Assembly: GCF_016808335.1 (NCBI RefSeq)
Contig: NC_053138.1
Location: 10,037,900-10,101,899, forward strand
Reading direction: 5' to 3'
From: Panicum virgatum
Taxonomy: Eukaryota; Streptophyta; Magnoliopsida; Poales; Poaceae
DNA: 64,000 bases
Shown here: positions 12,801-26,400 of the stretch, in pieces
Layout of the letters: every line of letters starts with the position of its first letter
How positions within the stretch are numbered: position 1 is the first letter of the stretch
Notes under the pieces: model-generated
What the model saw: only the letters and a program-made list of their open reading frames with translations
What the model was told of the DNA's origin: nothing
The model's database searches: none
Program-made: the position numbers and the translations under genes

Positions 12801-13383
12801 CGAGCTTGGAGCCGAAGACGAGCATCATGATGTCGGCTGCCACGTCGGCCTCGTCCTTGGCGGAGAGCCCGTCGCCGGAGGCAGGAACGTCGAATGCCGC
12901 GGCGTCCCCGCGCGCGGCCTCGCAGGACAGCGCGGCGACGGCGTCGGCCACGCGGGCTAGCGGCGCGGCGCAGGAGTCGATCAGGGCCGCAAGCGCGACG
13001 GCCACGGGTGCGGAGGCCGCCGCCACCGCGGCCTCGTCCCGGGATCCCAGCGGCAGCGCCGCGGCGACGTCGAGCGACTCCGCGAGGCGGGTGGCCGTGG
13101 CGGCGGTGATGAGCGCGGAGGCGGAGTCGGACGCGGTGAGGAGGAGCTTGTTCAGCAGCACCGCCGCCGCAGCGCGCGACTCGGCCGGCGCCAGGGCTGC
13201 CAGGGCGGCGCCGAGGGAGGCGGGGGTCTCCTGCGGCGAGGGGGCGCGGGTGGAGAGCGACTTCAGAGCGGAGGCGTCGATGGCGGGTGACGCGAGGCCG
13301 AGGGAAAGCGCGTAGACGGCGGCCGGCGATAGGGCGGCGCCCTTGCCGCCGAGCGTGACGGCGGCGGCGGCGGAGGACGCCAT
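9896..13383 (-). CDS. HISRS: Histidine--tRNA ligase, cytosolic type with long N-terminal extension
   Basis: It charges tRNA-His. Minus-strand exons are 13383-12007, 11889-11710, 11493-11101, 10978-10697, 10413-10273 and 10198-9896, giving about 891 residues with every junction in phase 0. The class II core begins after residue about 460 ([10 protein letters not shown]). It contains motif 2 around [16 protein letters not shown], the HisRS signature [10 protein letters not shown], motif 3 in [12 protein letters not shown], and a C-terminal anticodon-binding domain (ATETEVLVS... to KRLSKP). Bacterial HisRS has about 420 residues. Exon 1 (459 codons) adds a helical, Ala-rich domain and a Lys-rich [11 protein letters not shown] linker, a layout known from plant cytosolic HisRS. 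Part of the extension resembles the helical bundle of aromatic amino acid lyases (see findings). The catalytic part looks complete. Confidence 0.94.
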
Positions 13384-13617
13384 TGAGGCCGACGCTAAAC
13401 CCTAGAGCGGGAGGAGGAAAGGAAACAGGTTCTGATCTGATGGGCGGCGCGGATGCCCTGTCTTAATCTCTGCTGAAAACGTGGTATCCAAGTCTCTAGC
13501 TATGCCACTTGTAAAACCAGCTCCACTCTTCTTCGAAAAATTCTTGCAGAAAACGTAGTGTCCAAGTCAGTGATTGTGTCAATTATCAAATCTAGGACTT
13601 ATTTTTTAGGGAAAATT

Positions 13618-13714
13618 GAGAAGTCAGGTTGACCAAATTTAACACAAATGAAATTGGAACATTGACTGAGAAGTCAGATTGACCAAATTTAACACAAATG
13701 AAATTGGAACATTG
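13618..13714 (+). repeat. Two-copy 50-bp tandem duplication
   Basis: The unit GAGAAGTCAGRTTGACC...GGAACATTG occurs at 13618 and 13668 with one substitution in the shared part. The near-identity implies a recent duplication in the HisRS upstream region. Confidence 0.9.
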
Positions 13715-14051
13715 TCCAAGTCGGTGGGAGGGCGATGGACGCGCGTGGCAGCGAGGATGGCAAACGGCGGGGCTTCGGCAAAGAAGCCTACCGGCTTTCG
13801 CGGGATGCCGAAGAGGAAAGCGACGCCACCACTTTAGCGCATCTGTTGGAAACGAATTTTTAGTACCTTTTCTCTTCTTTTACCTATACAAAGTGTTTTA
13901 CATAAGCTGTTGAAGTTGCTCTAAGGCATGTAAAACTACAAAAGACGAGTTGCAAATATATAGCCTAAATTCTATTGGCACGTGATCAAAGGATGTAGCA
14001 CTTGTTTGCACTACCTCTAGCCATTTCCCTTTTAAGCCATGGAGCCATGCT

Positions 14052-14250
14052 GATAAGCTTGTATCTCAGTGGTAGAGCATGTAGTAGAGGTGCCACCCTT
14101 GAATTCTAGGTGTTGTGTAATAAAAATTTTCCCTCGCTGGCGCAACCAAGGTTGGGGGAGACCGGTTTACTTTCTCTTAATGAAATATGGCAGGGCATCT
14201 TTCCTCCTCGGTCACGTTTTTTTTTCTATTGGTGAAGCAAGTATCAATAA
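14052..14250 (+). mobile_element. tRNA-derived SINE-like fragment
   Basis: TTGTATCTCAGTGGTAGAGC resembles an internal Pol III A box. A weaker B-box-like TTGAATTCTAGG follows about 40 bp later. Downstream comes a non-tRNA body and a T-rich end at 14215-14226. This arrangement suggests a SINE rather than a functional tRNA, because no cloverleaf with acceptor and anticodon stems can be formed. The family and exact borders are not certain. Confidence 0.45.
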
Positions 14251-14643
14251 TAGTATTAGTTGAAGACAAGCTGTAATTGATAAGGAACACCTGCATAAAA
14301 AGGATTGCATGTGTGTAGCAATGTCATATTTGCTAAGTTTAAACTCAATTGAAATATTTGGAATTTGATACTGAGCTATGTTGTATCATAATCATACCGA
14401 GGCTTGCTTTTGACTCACAATTCGTTTTCCGAAAACTAAAGATAACAATGAAAAAGAACAGAGACCTACCCATCTCCACACAAGCATTTCATGGCTTGCC
14501 AAGACGCATGCTACTCCTCACTCCTCTCCTAAACCCACACTAACTAAAACTAACTAACCCCAAAACCCACACTACAAATCCACGACGCGCCGAGCTGACC
14601 TCCCCGCTCCCAAGTCCCAACCAACCAAAACCCAAAGCCAGCC

Positions 14644-15683
14644 ATGTCGCGCGTGCGCGACGCCGCCCTCCTCCTGGCGTCCGCCCTCCTGCCGCTCGCC
14701 GCGGGCACCCTCCTGCCGGCCGCCGGGCCCGAGGACCCGCGGTGCCGGGCGACGGCGCCGCGGCGGGGCGCGCTGGCGGTGTACCCGAGCGACATGGAGC
14801 AGCTGCAGTTCCTGCTCAACGCCAAGTTCGTGGAGGCCGAGTGGTTCCTGCACGCCGCGCTCGGCCGCGGCGTGGACTTCCTGGACCGCGACCTCGCCGC
14901 GGGCGGGCCGCGCCCCGCCGGCGCCAGGAGGGCGGCGCTCGACTTCCGCACCACCGAGGTCGCCGCCGAGCTCGGGTACCAGGAGGTCGGCCACATCCGG
15001 GCCATCCGCCAGGCCGTGGGCGGGTTCCCGCGCCCCGCCATCGACCTCGCCGCCGACCGCTTCGCCATGGTCATGGACGGCGCCATGGGCGCCCGCCTCG
15101 ACCCGCCCTTCGACCCCTACAACAGCACCATCAACTTCCTCCTCGCCTCCTACGTCTTCCCGCACATCACCGCCGCCGCCACCATGGGCATCAGCTCCTC
15201 CCTCATGGGCTTCGTCTCCAAGCGGGTAAGCCAATGCAATGCAAACCTCCTCTCAAACGACGATGGCTGCTGGATTAACCCATGGCGGCGTGCGTGCAGC
15301 TCCAGTCGAGCATCCTGGCGGTGGAGGCCGGGCAGGACGCGGTGATCCGGCTGCTGCTGTACCAGCGCGCCGACGAGGCCGTCCCGCCGTACCAGGGCCA
15401 CACCGTCGCCGACTTCACCCGCCGGATCTCCGAGTGGCGCAACCGGATGTCGGGGTGCGGGGCCAAGGACGAGGGGGTCAAGGTCCTCGACCGCCAGCAG
15501 GGAGCCGAGCGGCGAACCATCAGCAACATCCTCGGCGCCGGCGAGGACTCGCTCGGGTTCCAGCGCACGCCGGCGGAGGTCCTCCGAATCCTCTACGGCT
15601 CGCGCAACGAGCAGATCCCAGGCGGCTTCCTGCCGAGGGGAGCCAACGGCACCATCGCCAGAGGCTTCTTCCAGCTCGCATAG
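14644..15683 (+). CDS. Ferritin-like domain protein (desiccation-related PCC13-62 type)
   Basis: Exons 14644-15225 and 15300-15683 encode 321 residues. The N-terminus (MSRVRDAALLLASALLPLAA) is a typical signal peptide, so the protein should enter the secretory pathway. The ferritin-like helical bundle starts at about residue 50 with DMEQLQFLLNAKFVEAEWFL and continues through GYQEVGHIRAI and FPHITAAATMGI. A second half contains VEAGQDAVIRLLLYQ. This matches the plant family named after the Craterostigma desiccation protein pcC13-62. In known members the biochemical activity is unsettled, and I see no basis for assigning iron storage. The gene has extreme GC content in exon 1, as is usual for grass genes. 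Confidence 0.9.
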
Positions 15684-16107
15684 CTTCAATAACATACCAC
15701 GTCTTGAGTTCAGAAACAACTGATCTTCCAGTTGCAAACAAGAAATCTGAATCGTATTCTTGGATATACGGATATACGACAGAATTTTCAAGGCAAAATT
15801 CTTGCCTGCTTGGTTATGGCCGATAGTACATGACATTAGGAACATATTACTGCATCGGAGTAAGAACAGATCACAATGATACACGTACAGCAACATTTCA
15901 GAGCAACCAGGGTAAACAAAACAGGAAGACATGTTCTCGAAAATGCACTTCAATAAGTAAATAGTCGCATTACAGCTAACTGCAAACATCAGTTCGCGAA
16001 TCAACAACCATAGGGCAAAACTTAAAACAGGATAGTCTGGGTAGATAGTTCTATATCCTTGCAGATAAACTCGCTATAGAAAAACTCAAAAGCACATTCT
16101 GAGGAAT
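15684..16107. other. Convergent 3' spacer between ferritin-like gene and RPS4
   Basis: About 420 bp of AT-rich sequence lie between two stop codons on opposite strands. It must hold both 3' UTRs. No further gene or repeat was recognised. Confidence 0.5.
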
Positions 16108-18167
<2,060 letters not shown>

Positions 18168-18288
18168 GGTTGCGGGCTGGGGGTGGGTAGCTTGCTCTTC
18201 GGCACCGCCTGCTGCTGCTCCTCCTCCTTCTCCTTTCGCGCGCCGCCGCCGGGATGCCAAGAGTGGGAGAGAGAAGAGGCTGCGAGGG

Positions 18289-18315
18289 TATTTATACTGC
18301 TTGGGGGTAGGGTTT
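18289..18315 (-). promoter_or_regulatory. RPS4 core promoter: TATA box and telo box
   Basis: Read on the minus strand, TATAAATA lies at 18296-18289, about 120 bp before the ATG. An AAACCCTA telo-box motif lies at 18315-18308, just upstream. A TGGGCC site-II-type motif sits farther up at 18426-18421. Telo boxes paired with TGGGCY motifs are the known signature of plant ribosomal protein promoters. Confidence 0.75.
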
Positions 18316-18429
18316 TAGTTTGCGGGATTCACCGGTTTGCCCCCCGTGACGGGCCTTGTTGGGCTTTCGTTCTGCCGAATTGGGTCTGGCACTGTATAAC
18401 TGAACGGCCGTTTCTCTTTCGGCCCACTT

Positions 18430-19120
18430 GAGAGATTAGACTGATTGTGATGACTGATGAGTATCGTTTTTTTTCTTTTCTATTTCTTTGCTTCTGTCTT
18501 TTTTAATTAATAGTAATAGTAAAACTTATGTAAATACTCAGTATATTGGTCACAAACTCACCGTTAAAATATTCTAACGTGTTGTCAAGACTCACAGACT
18601 ATTAAGTAGAAATCTGAATTTTAGACTTATTAAGTTATTAACTGGGCCAAATCAAGGTAACCTCTGGAGTGGATTTACAAGAAGGTGAAAGATGCCACGT
18701 ACTCCTACATCTTTGTGACACTGCAATCAATGAAAGAAGATCAAGATATGCCAAACTTAGGCACGGGCTCGATATACAACTTTTTTTTAATTATACACGG
18801 TAGAACTCAGACACTTACAATGTACGTACACTCACATCCTTATAAATACACATACGCAAACCCTACTCCTGTAAGCATTTTCGAAGACTAAGTTGGCAAA
18901 TTCTCGAAATTGACAAAGTCATCACAGACGCCTCGCTATCGACGAGAACGTCGCCTACTACTAAATGCACGACGCTGTTAAATACTAGAATATTCACTCT
19001 TAAAGATAATCAAACTCTAAATCTTAAATGCTACGAGGCTCTTATAACCACCGCGCTACAGACTAGCTGACTATGCTGTTTCGGGTGACTCGAGATACAA
19101 TCTGACTAGCTGCACTACCA
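18430..19120. other. Spacer between RPS4 promoter and LecRK 3' end, with a probable retroposon piece
   Basis: The first half is plain AT-rich DNA. From about 18770 to 19065 the sequence (ATACACGGTAGAACTCAGAC, ACATACGCAAACCCTACTCC, GACGAGAACGTCGCC) looks like a repeat that I have seen widely in grass intergenic DNA. I cannot assign the family. No gene is supported. Confidence 0.4.
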
Positions 19121-21175
19121 TCATCTTCCAACTGAGATGTCGGGTGTCATCGTCCCTATACTGTTCGCCGACCACGGGCACTGCAGGGCTCTGTCGAACG
19201 CGCCGTCGCCCTGCATCATGCTCAGCAGGCTCACGCTCGCCGGCGTCAGCTCCGGCAGCGGCGCGTCGCCGTCGAGGTACTGCACGACCTGCCTCATGGT
19301 CGGCCTCCCGCTCGGGAACGGGTGCGAGCACAGGAGCCCAAGCGTCAGCACCAGACGCGCCTCGCCGGCGTCGTATCCGCCGCCCCGCCCCCGCAGCCTG
19401 GCGTCCACCGTCTCCAGGAGCGCCCCTCCGCGCCAGTACTCGAGCACGCGGTCCACCAGCATCGCCCTCCGCCCGTCCCGCTCGCCGCCGCTCACCGGCT
19501 GCCGCCCGCAGGCGACCTCGAGGAGGAACGCGCCGAAGGCGAACACGTCGGTGAGAGGGGACGCCTTGCCCGTGCGCGCCAGCTCCGGGGCGATGTACCC
19601 CATGGTGCCGACCACGCGGGTGGTGGCGGTCTGCAGGTCGGCGGCGCCGTGGTCGTACAGCCGCGCGAGCCCAAAGTCGCCGAGGTGCGCCGTCGCCTCG
19701 CCGTCGAGGAGCACGTTGCTGGGCTTGATGTCCCGGTGGACGACGACCTGCTCCCAATTCTCGTGGAGGTAGAAGAGGGCGGAGGCCACGTCCTTGATGA
19801 TCCGGAACCTCCGAGCCCATTCCAGGGCGGGTCTGCCGTCCTCGCCGCCGCCGTACAGGTGCTTGTCGAGGCTGCCGTTGGGCATGTACTCGTACACCAG
19901 GAGGAGCTCCCCCTTCCGCCGGCAGTAGCCGAGCAGCTGCACGAGGTTGCGGTGGCGCAGGTGGCCGATGCTGACCACCTCGGCGACGAACTCCTTCATC
20001 CCCTGGCTCGAGCCGTGGGACACCCTCTTCACGGCGACCTCTGATTTGGAGCTCGGGAGCACTCCCTTGTACACCTTGCCAAACCCGCCGGCGCCGAGCA
20101 GGTTTTTGTTCGTGAACCCTTGGGTGGCGTGGAACAGATCCTTGTAGGCGAAACGGTGCGGCCCGAACTCGACCTCCCAGTCTTCTCGGAGCTCGGCGAA
20201 TGCGAATCGTCTTCTCAGGAGTAGAGTGACTGCGACACAGGTAGCCAAGATCAACGCGGAAGCAGCCGTTGGCAATGCGATCTTCAAGAGCTTTGATGGA
20301 GTCTTCCGATCATCACTGTCATAATAGGGCAGCTTGGGCAGTTTCCTGAAATCGATGGGTGGCGCAGGCCCGTCCATGGCGAAGCTCCAGGCGAGCACGT
20401 AGTGACGCGTCTTGATGGGCCCGGTCGCCGCGGAGAAGCCAACATACGCTTGCTCGGCGAGCACGGCGGAGAGGTCAGAAACGTTGGAGAGCAGCGGCCT
20501 CGATGGCTTGGCCGCTCCGACGGGAGCCAAGGTGACATTGACTTGCTTGCCCTTCCCGTCGTAGTCCACCCAGACCTGCATCGGCTCGCCGCTGTCGAGG
20601 CTCAGGTTCTTGAGCGCGCCGCCGTCCCCGTCGTCGTGGAAGCCGGCGGCGCGGGACTCCAGGGAGTAGAGGCCGGCGACGTCGACGCCGACGTGGTTGC
20701 CGTCGACGTCCCGCAGCTCGGCGTTCCCGTAGGTGTCGAGCTCGATGGCGAAGGTGCGGTTCATCGCGCCGCCGCCGAGGAAGCCCATGTACTGGGCCGG
20801 CGCCGCGTCCGAGAAGTTCTTTGTCGGGGCGACGACGAAGGCCATGCCGTCGGTGCCGTTCCCGCCGGGGTAGCCGGCGCCGGCGGCGGCGATGGCGAAG
20901 ACGAAGGTGGCCGAGAAGGACCGCGCCGTGCCGTTGGGAGACGCCTTGAACCGAAGCGGAGCTGGGTGGAACGCGTGGCCTTTGATGCTGACCATGTCGT
21001 TCGTGAGCTTGAGGAACCCTTCTGGCGTGACCTCGGCCGCGCCGTCGAGGGTGAGGGCACCGGCACCGGCAAAGCTGGAGAAGACAAAGCTCTCTCCGCC
21101 GGCGTCGCAGAACCGTGGAGGACACAGGGTAAGACAGAGGAGGAGGACATGGAAGAACACGGGGAAATTACCCAT
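19121..21175 (-). CDS. L-type lectin-domain receptor kinase
   Basis: A single exon of 684 residues, the usual size of intronless plant LecRKs. Residues 1-25 form a signal peptide. A legume-lectin domain follows to about residue 270 ([10 protein letters not shown] start, [10 protein letters not shown] carbohydrate/metal loop region, HYVLAWSF end). A transmembrane helix lies near 300-320 ([20 protein letters not shown]) and is followed by a basic stop. The cytoplasmic kinase has the glycine loop [11 protein letters not shown], the catalytic lysine in [20 protein letters not shown] and GTMGYIAPE, so it is an RD kinase with all catalytic residues present. It should sit in the plasma membrane and sense an extracellular ligand. 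Members act in immunity and stress signalling, and the ligand here is unknown. Several long GC-rich antisense frames across it are shadows. Confidence 0.95.
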   Translation of the reverse strand: MGNFPVFFHVLLLCLTLCPPRFCDAGGESFVFSSFAGAGALTLDGAAEVTPEGFLKLTNDMVSIKGHAFHPAPLRFKASPNGTARSFSATFVFAIAAAGAGYPGGNGTDGMAFVVAPTKNFSDAAPAQYMGFLGGGAMNRTFAIELDTYGNAELRDVDGNHVGVDVAGLYSLESRAAGFHDDGDGGALKNLSLDSGEPMQVWVDYDGKGKQVNVTLAPVGAAKPSRPLLSNVSDLSAVLAEQAYVGFSAATGPIKTRHYVLAWSFAMDGPAPPIDFRKLPKLPYYDSDDRKTPSKLLKIALPTAASALILATCVAVTLLLRRRFAFAELREDWEVEFGPHRFAYKDLFHATQGFTNKNLLGAGGFGKVYKGVLPSSKSEVAVKRVSHGSSQGMKEFVAEVVSIGHLRHRNLVQLLGYCRRKGELLLVYEYMPNGSLDKHLYGGGEDGRPALEWARRFRIIKDVASALFYLHENWEQVVVHRDIKPSNVLLDGEATAHLGDFGLARLYDHGAADLQTATTRVVGTMGYIAPELARTGKASPLTDVFAFGAFLLEVACGRQPVSGGERDGRRAMLVDRVLEYWRGGALLETVDARLRGRGGGYDAGEARLVLTLGLLCSHPFPSGRPTMRQVVQYLDGDAPLPELTPASVSLLSMMQGDGAFDRALQCPWSANSIGTMTPDISVGR

Positions 21176-21827
21176 TTCTGAACTCTAAAACTCGTCGACA
21201 AGCAAAGATGCGATGCGAGTTCATAAGCTTCTACACTAGTAAATAGGCTGTTTATTGCTCAAAAAAACACGGTTTTTTTATTGTTGATTACAGCGCCATT
21301 GTCAGCCGCCCCACTTGTAAGTTGCGACTAGATGACTGCAGACTAGATGTGGTCACTCTCTGAATTTTATTACTGAAAAAACTCCGAAGTTGCACACCAT
21401 GAACGAACTGGCTTCTTGTTCCGTCTTGCACTCTTGCTGATTTTTTGTGCTTTATTTTTTTTTTCAAATGACTCACTTTGAAAAACACCTCCGATCCAGT
21501 TGGAGTAGTTTTGTCAAGCCTTTCCATATTCCAGTCCAAACTCCAAATTACTATCTTGCGGGGTACTCCATGCTTTGCATTGATCAGTTGGAGCTGATGG
21601 CAGCTTGACTTACACACGAAAGCCTGCATCGAAGACTCAAAGTCGACGGTAAGCAGATGAACGTATCATACCCGCTGAATAAGAAGCATACTTTGAACAG
21701 GAGACTCCAGGAAGTAGGAATGCTCCTTAATGGATAAAATTATGGATATGCATGGAGGCATCTTCCAGAATGTTTAACTTTGACTATTTGACTATTTTTG
21801 TACCAGAGTATTTCATGAAGTCAAAAA
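21176..21827. other. Upstream region of the LecRK gene
   Basis: This is AT-rich and gene-free. No clear TATA box could be chosen. A 113-codon minus-strand frame at 21288-21629 has no recognisable family and poor coding character. Confidence 0.45.
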
Positions 21828-22157
21828 GGCCGCGTTTAGTTCCCAAAATCAAAAAAATTTGGGTGTCACATCAGTGTTTGACCAGATGTCGGGAGGGCTT
21901 TTCGAACACTAATTAAAAAACTAATTTCAGAACTCACTTGGAAACCGCAAGACGAATCTTTTGAGGCCTTTGACCGCATCATTTGCACATGTGGGTTACT
22001 GTAGCACTTATGGCTAATCATGCCCTAATTAGGCTCAAAAGATTCGTCTCATCGTGCACATCAAAACTGTGTAATTAGTTTTGTTATTTAATTACATTTA
22101 GTGCTTCATACATATGTTCAAAGGGGAGGTGAAAATTTTTGGGAACTAAACGGGGCC
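21828..22157. mobile_element. Grass MITE with GGCC.CGTTTAGTTCC terminal repeats
   Basis: The left end GGCCGCGTTTAGTTCCCAAA is matched by the right end TTTGGGAACTAAACGGGGCC in inverted orientation. Internally, AAGACGAATCTTTTGAG and AAAAGATTCGTCTC also pair. AAA on both sides would fit a 3-bp target duplication. This hairpin element of about 330 bp is very common near grass genes. Confidence 0.9.
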
Positions 22158-23408
22158 AAAATTATATGACCACGAAAGTACATTTCATGTCAATTTTTTA
22201 CATGCAGTTTTCCTTAGTTAAAAGTACGCAACATGGTCGAACATGGAATGGATGAGGGTCACTGTGAGATTTGAGAATAACCTGCATCCGGGCGCATACA
22301 TACTTATAACAGTCAGCAGCTGTCTCTGTTCTTGATCCACCTGGGCGTAATTCCTAACGAATCGTGGCAAATTCGCAAACGTGTTTTCCCCCCCTCATTT
22401 TTGTGAGAACAAGTTCTAGACAAGATCAAATTCTACGAGTTTGACCGTAGCATCGTCGAGAGCACAGGTCGCAGACGTGATTGAGGGAACATGCCGATTA
22501 GTCAACTCAGATACGAACGATGAAATATGACAGATCAGGAAGAACATATGATATCGATCGAGATGATAAAAGTTGCCTGGATGTTGAGCTAGTTCCTGGG
22601 CCAAATTTGAAATAAGAAGACAAGAGATGGCTTCAGTGCATTACGTGTTCTGAGGACGACTTCCCTATAATTAAAAAGATGCCTGATGATCTGTTCATGT
22701 TTCCTTCTGATGGTCTCAAATGGAGGATGCAGAGTTGATGATGGATGGTAGCAGCAGAGACGTTATCTGTGACGACTCACACGGTACGTCATGTGGTAGC
22801 TAGGGATCTTGATCTTGAAGGTCAGGCTGTATAGATCCTAGATTTTTGAAAGCTGTGAGTCCAGAACAGAAGCTCACGGGCTCGTCTTTCTTTCACTTAC
22901 ATGCGAGCACAATGGCATGGTGGGTAACAGGTAAGTATATGTGCCGTAATCTGTCAGAAGTTAGGGGACAGTGGATTATGGGACTTTGACAGTCTAGGGT
23001 GGGCTATAGTGCTACGAAAAAAAAATCTGGATTATTGGACCCCGTACTTCACATTTCATAGAAACTCCTTTTCATTTTTTTTGAGGGAATAAAAACTCCT
23101 TTTCAAACAACATAGAACATGGCCGGCAAGAGCAGCAGATTGGCACTGGGCCTATCCATTGTGTGCTAACACTCCCAAACCCAATCCAGCGGGTCCAAAA
23201 TCCGGCCCATCGTGTTGCTTCCAACTGACTGCTGCCGTGCCGGGCTCTTCCTGGGCCAATAGCTTTTCGGGCCCGCGTTCTCCCCCCAAACCCATCAAGG
23301 TCGCTCATCCCAAATTCCTCCGGCGTCGTCGCTCCCGACTCAGTACTAGGTTTTCCTGCTGCCGCCGCCTCCCCGACCGCTGCCACAGCTGCTCCTGCTG
23401 CCGCCGCG
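22158..23408. other. Intergenic DNA and promoter of the PheRS beta gene
   Basis: Gene-free. The last 250 bp before the ATG at 23409 contain several GGCCCA or TGGGCC-type motifs (for example GCCCATCG near 23204 and CTGGGCCAATAG near 23250), consistent with a housekeeping promoter without an obvious TATA box. Confidence 0.45.
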
Positions 23409-26400
23409 ATGCCGACGGTGAGCGTCGGCCGCGACCGGCTCTTCGCCGCCCTCGGCCGGACCTACAGTAAGCTTCACTTCTCTCGCTCTGCTCCCCCCCC
23501 CACCCCCCGACTCTCCCCGCCGCGGGAACTCGTGACCAGTGGCGTGGCTTCCCGGTGCTGCAGCGCAGGAGGAGTTCGAGGCGCTCTGCTTCGAGTTCGG
23601 CATCGAGCTCGACGACGTGGTCAGCATCCCCCTCCGCCGCCGTCTCCCTCTCCGTCCACCATGCTGGTGATTTGGTGTCTGAATTTTTGGGGGGTTTTGG
23701 GTGTGTGCGTGCGTGCAGACGACGGAGAAGGCTATTATCAGGAAGGAGAAACACCTCGAGGATGATGGCGAGGTGGAGGGCGACGACGAGGTCATCTACA
23801 AGATAGAGGTCGCCGCCAACAGGTCAGCGGGTTTTGTTTTGGGTCAACGGAACCGATGCCACCGGGTATCCAGGGAAGGAAAACCCGGGGAAAAGTCGGA
23901 ACATGAAAATGTCGAGCAATTACACCATCGTGCACCAGTTGAATATGGGCAATACGCACCAGTTGAATATGGGCAATACGGTTTCGAGACACAAAAAATC
24001 AACTAAGAATCTGTAGCAGAGAAGCTAAACCACCCCCTTGTGATAGATTTTGCCTGTTGAATGGTTGGTTGCTATGGTTGTAGTGGGATATACATGGGTA
24101 TAGACGTATAGTTCTATTTCTGTTATATTGTCGGTTGTGCCCTCCCTGTGCCCCTCATCACACTGTGAATGATCACGCCTGCGATGCATGGTGTATTTGA
24201 AAGTAACCATCAACTATGTACTAGACAGTGTACCTAACTACGCGAAATGAAGGCAAATAGAACAAGCCTGAAAGCTGTTTTGCTGTATTTGGTTGTAAGC
24301 AGGCATCTAAACCATATTTGATTTTATGCTCTGATCACTAGTAGGCTGGTAACTAATTTATGCATATTTGGTTTTTTCTCTATTTCTGCTGATTCGTTAT
24401 TTCTTTGACTGAAGACATCTAGTCCAAGAAGCTTAACATTCTATAAGGACGTCCACATTGCATAAAGTTGAGTTGAATTCAAAATAGTTGAACTTCATTA
24501 GAGCACATCACATTCAGCTTGCCAGTCCTCTATGTTGCATGGATGGAAATTTCAACTTGTGAAGATTTATTGGTTGTAGAAATGCACAGAATGTGTCTTG
24601 TCTGGCTTGTTGATTTGCCTCACTTATACTTCATTTCATGGACTGTTACCTCACCTGGTGGATGAGTTTTTAGTCTCAAAGCACACGTTGAGATCTCATG
24701 CTTCATGCGATTAACATTCATCGCCAATATATGCAGATACGATTTGCTATGTCTTGAAGGATTAGCAAGAGCTCTTCGTGTTTTCACTGGGACTGAAGCA
24801 AGCCCTGTATTCCGAGTTTCTTCCATCCCTCGTGGTTCAATGCTTCAGATGCATGTTAAACCACAGGTAATAGCTAGGCAGGCCAAGCCCCTACATGTTC
24901 TTTGGATAGTGTATTCCAAATAATATCCTAGAAAAAAAGGAAGATAGTTAATATAGAATTCTTCACTTTTCTATTTCTAAGTAGTGCATATGTGTAGGTT
25001 TTAGAGCAGAATGAATAACAGAGTAATGCTGTCGTAATCTTCAATGCTCTCGAACCAGTAAATTCTTTTTCGATTTTTTTTGGATATGTAATGAGTAATG
25101 ACATGTTTTAGAGTAATGACATCATATTCTCGAAGTGGTAATTGATTATGTCCTTATTTTCTTCTATCTGGTAAAGTAAATCCATGATTTGCTGCTATTT
25201 GTTTTTTTCAGACTTCACAAATTAGACCACACGTAGTTTGTGCTGTCCTAAGAGGGGTTACTTTCAATGAAGCAAGATACAACAGCTTCATAGACCTTCA
25301 AGACAAACTCCACCAAAATATATGCCGGTATAGCTTGCTTTTGACTTTCCATTGTATTAAGATCTAGATTGCACTCAATTCAATAATCTGTTAACTCGAC
25401 TACGCTATGATGGAAACCAGGAAGAGAACTCTGGTTGCCATTGGTACCCATGATTTGGATACTCTGGTAGCTCCCTTCTCTTATGAGGTAAAATTACCAC
25501 ACTGCTCTGAATCTTTGGTATCATCTTATTGATACTCACACTGTTCCTATCTGTATGTGTTCAATGGTCTGTTTGCTCATGCAATTTTTCCTCTTTTGAG
25601 GGCACAAATGTTTATTTTTCATGGTATGTGCTTGCATTGGAACTAACATCAATTACTTTTAGATCTTAACATGGAAAGATAGTCGTTTTGGTGCCTGTCC
25701 GGTTGATTTTATTCAGTCTCCATTGAGCTGTAGTTCTTAGGAGTCTTCAGCTTTTAGGCCCCAGAAGCTACCTTCCACTGGTTTCAAGACTTATTTCTGG
25801 TAAAATTAGGTTTATAAAGTCATTGGAAGATTAAAGTTAGTTAACCTTGTTGCCTTCGGCATATTTTAGAGTAAATTTTAGACTATAAAATTGGGTTTGT
25901 AAAGTCATTGGAAGACCCTTCTTTTTTATGCTAGTCACACTGAACATGATATGACATGTTAAGGTTTCACAAAAGGCTACCTTAGTCAAATTGTATTTTG
26001 TGTTTGTTGGGAGGGATGTCCCCTCGGGAAGTTGATGAATGATAGTCTCCCAGTGGATTTGGTTAGAGTGGGGCTTGATGAAGCTTTATGACCATAAAAT
26101 CGGGGTTTAAAGTTGTCCCCCCCCCCGAATTTTACTCAAATGGTTGTTAAGGCTTCAAGTCCATCTTCTCATATAATCCAAACTTGGAGGAAGTTTAAGC
26201 ACTACTCCCTCTGCTTTCAAGTATATATTGCTCAGAATGCATGTCAAACCTTAAAAATTTTGACCACTTATAAAATAGAAATTATTAACAGGTTTTTATT
26301 TTTTATTTTTGTGAGGTACCAACAAGTTTTTCTGCCTTGTTCGGCTGGCAGCTTCAGCCAGCCAGCAACTGTGTTTTTCTCTCACGCCAAATCAGCCCAG

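Larger units (their letters stand above)
13384..14643. other. Divergent spacer between HisRS and ferritin-like gene
   Basis: It begins with the HisRS 5' UTR, where a TAGGGTTT telo-box-like motif (minus strand) lies just before the ATG. It also holds a 50-bp tandem duplication and a tRNA-like retroposon fragment, both annotated separately. Small frames at 13698-13913 and 14349-14543 have no family resemblance. Confidence 0.5.

Noticed and set aside
12885..12915. ASGDG tripeptide-like MIO motif (Ala-Ser-Gly) in the HisRS extension
   Set aside because: It lies after, not before, the lyase-like helix segment and lacks the flanking lyase context, so it is probably chance.
11948..13315. 455-codon plus-strand frame opposite the HisRS gene
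   Set aside because: It is the antisense shadow of the GC-rich HisRS exon 1, is Ser/Ala-rich without any family pattern, and the minus strand encodes a clear synthetase.
14053..14125. Possible functional tRNA gene
   Set aside because: Only an A-box-like and a poor B-box-like sequence are present; acceptor and anticodon stems do not form, so a SINE remnant is more likely.
19322..20402. Long plus-strand frames opposite the LecRK gene
   Set aside because: Open only because of the high GC content of the kinase/lectin gene on the other strand; no recognisable domains.
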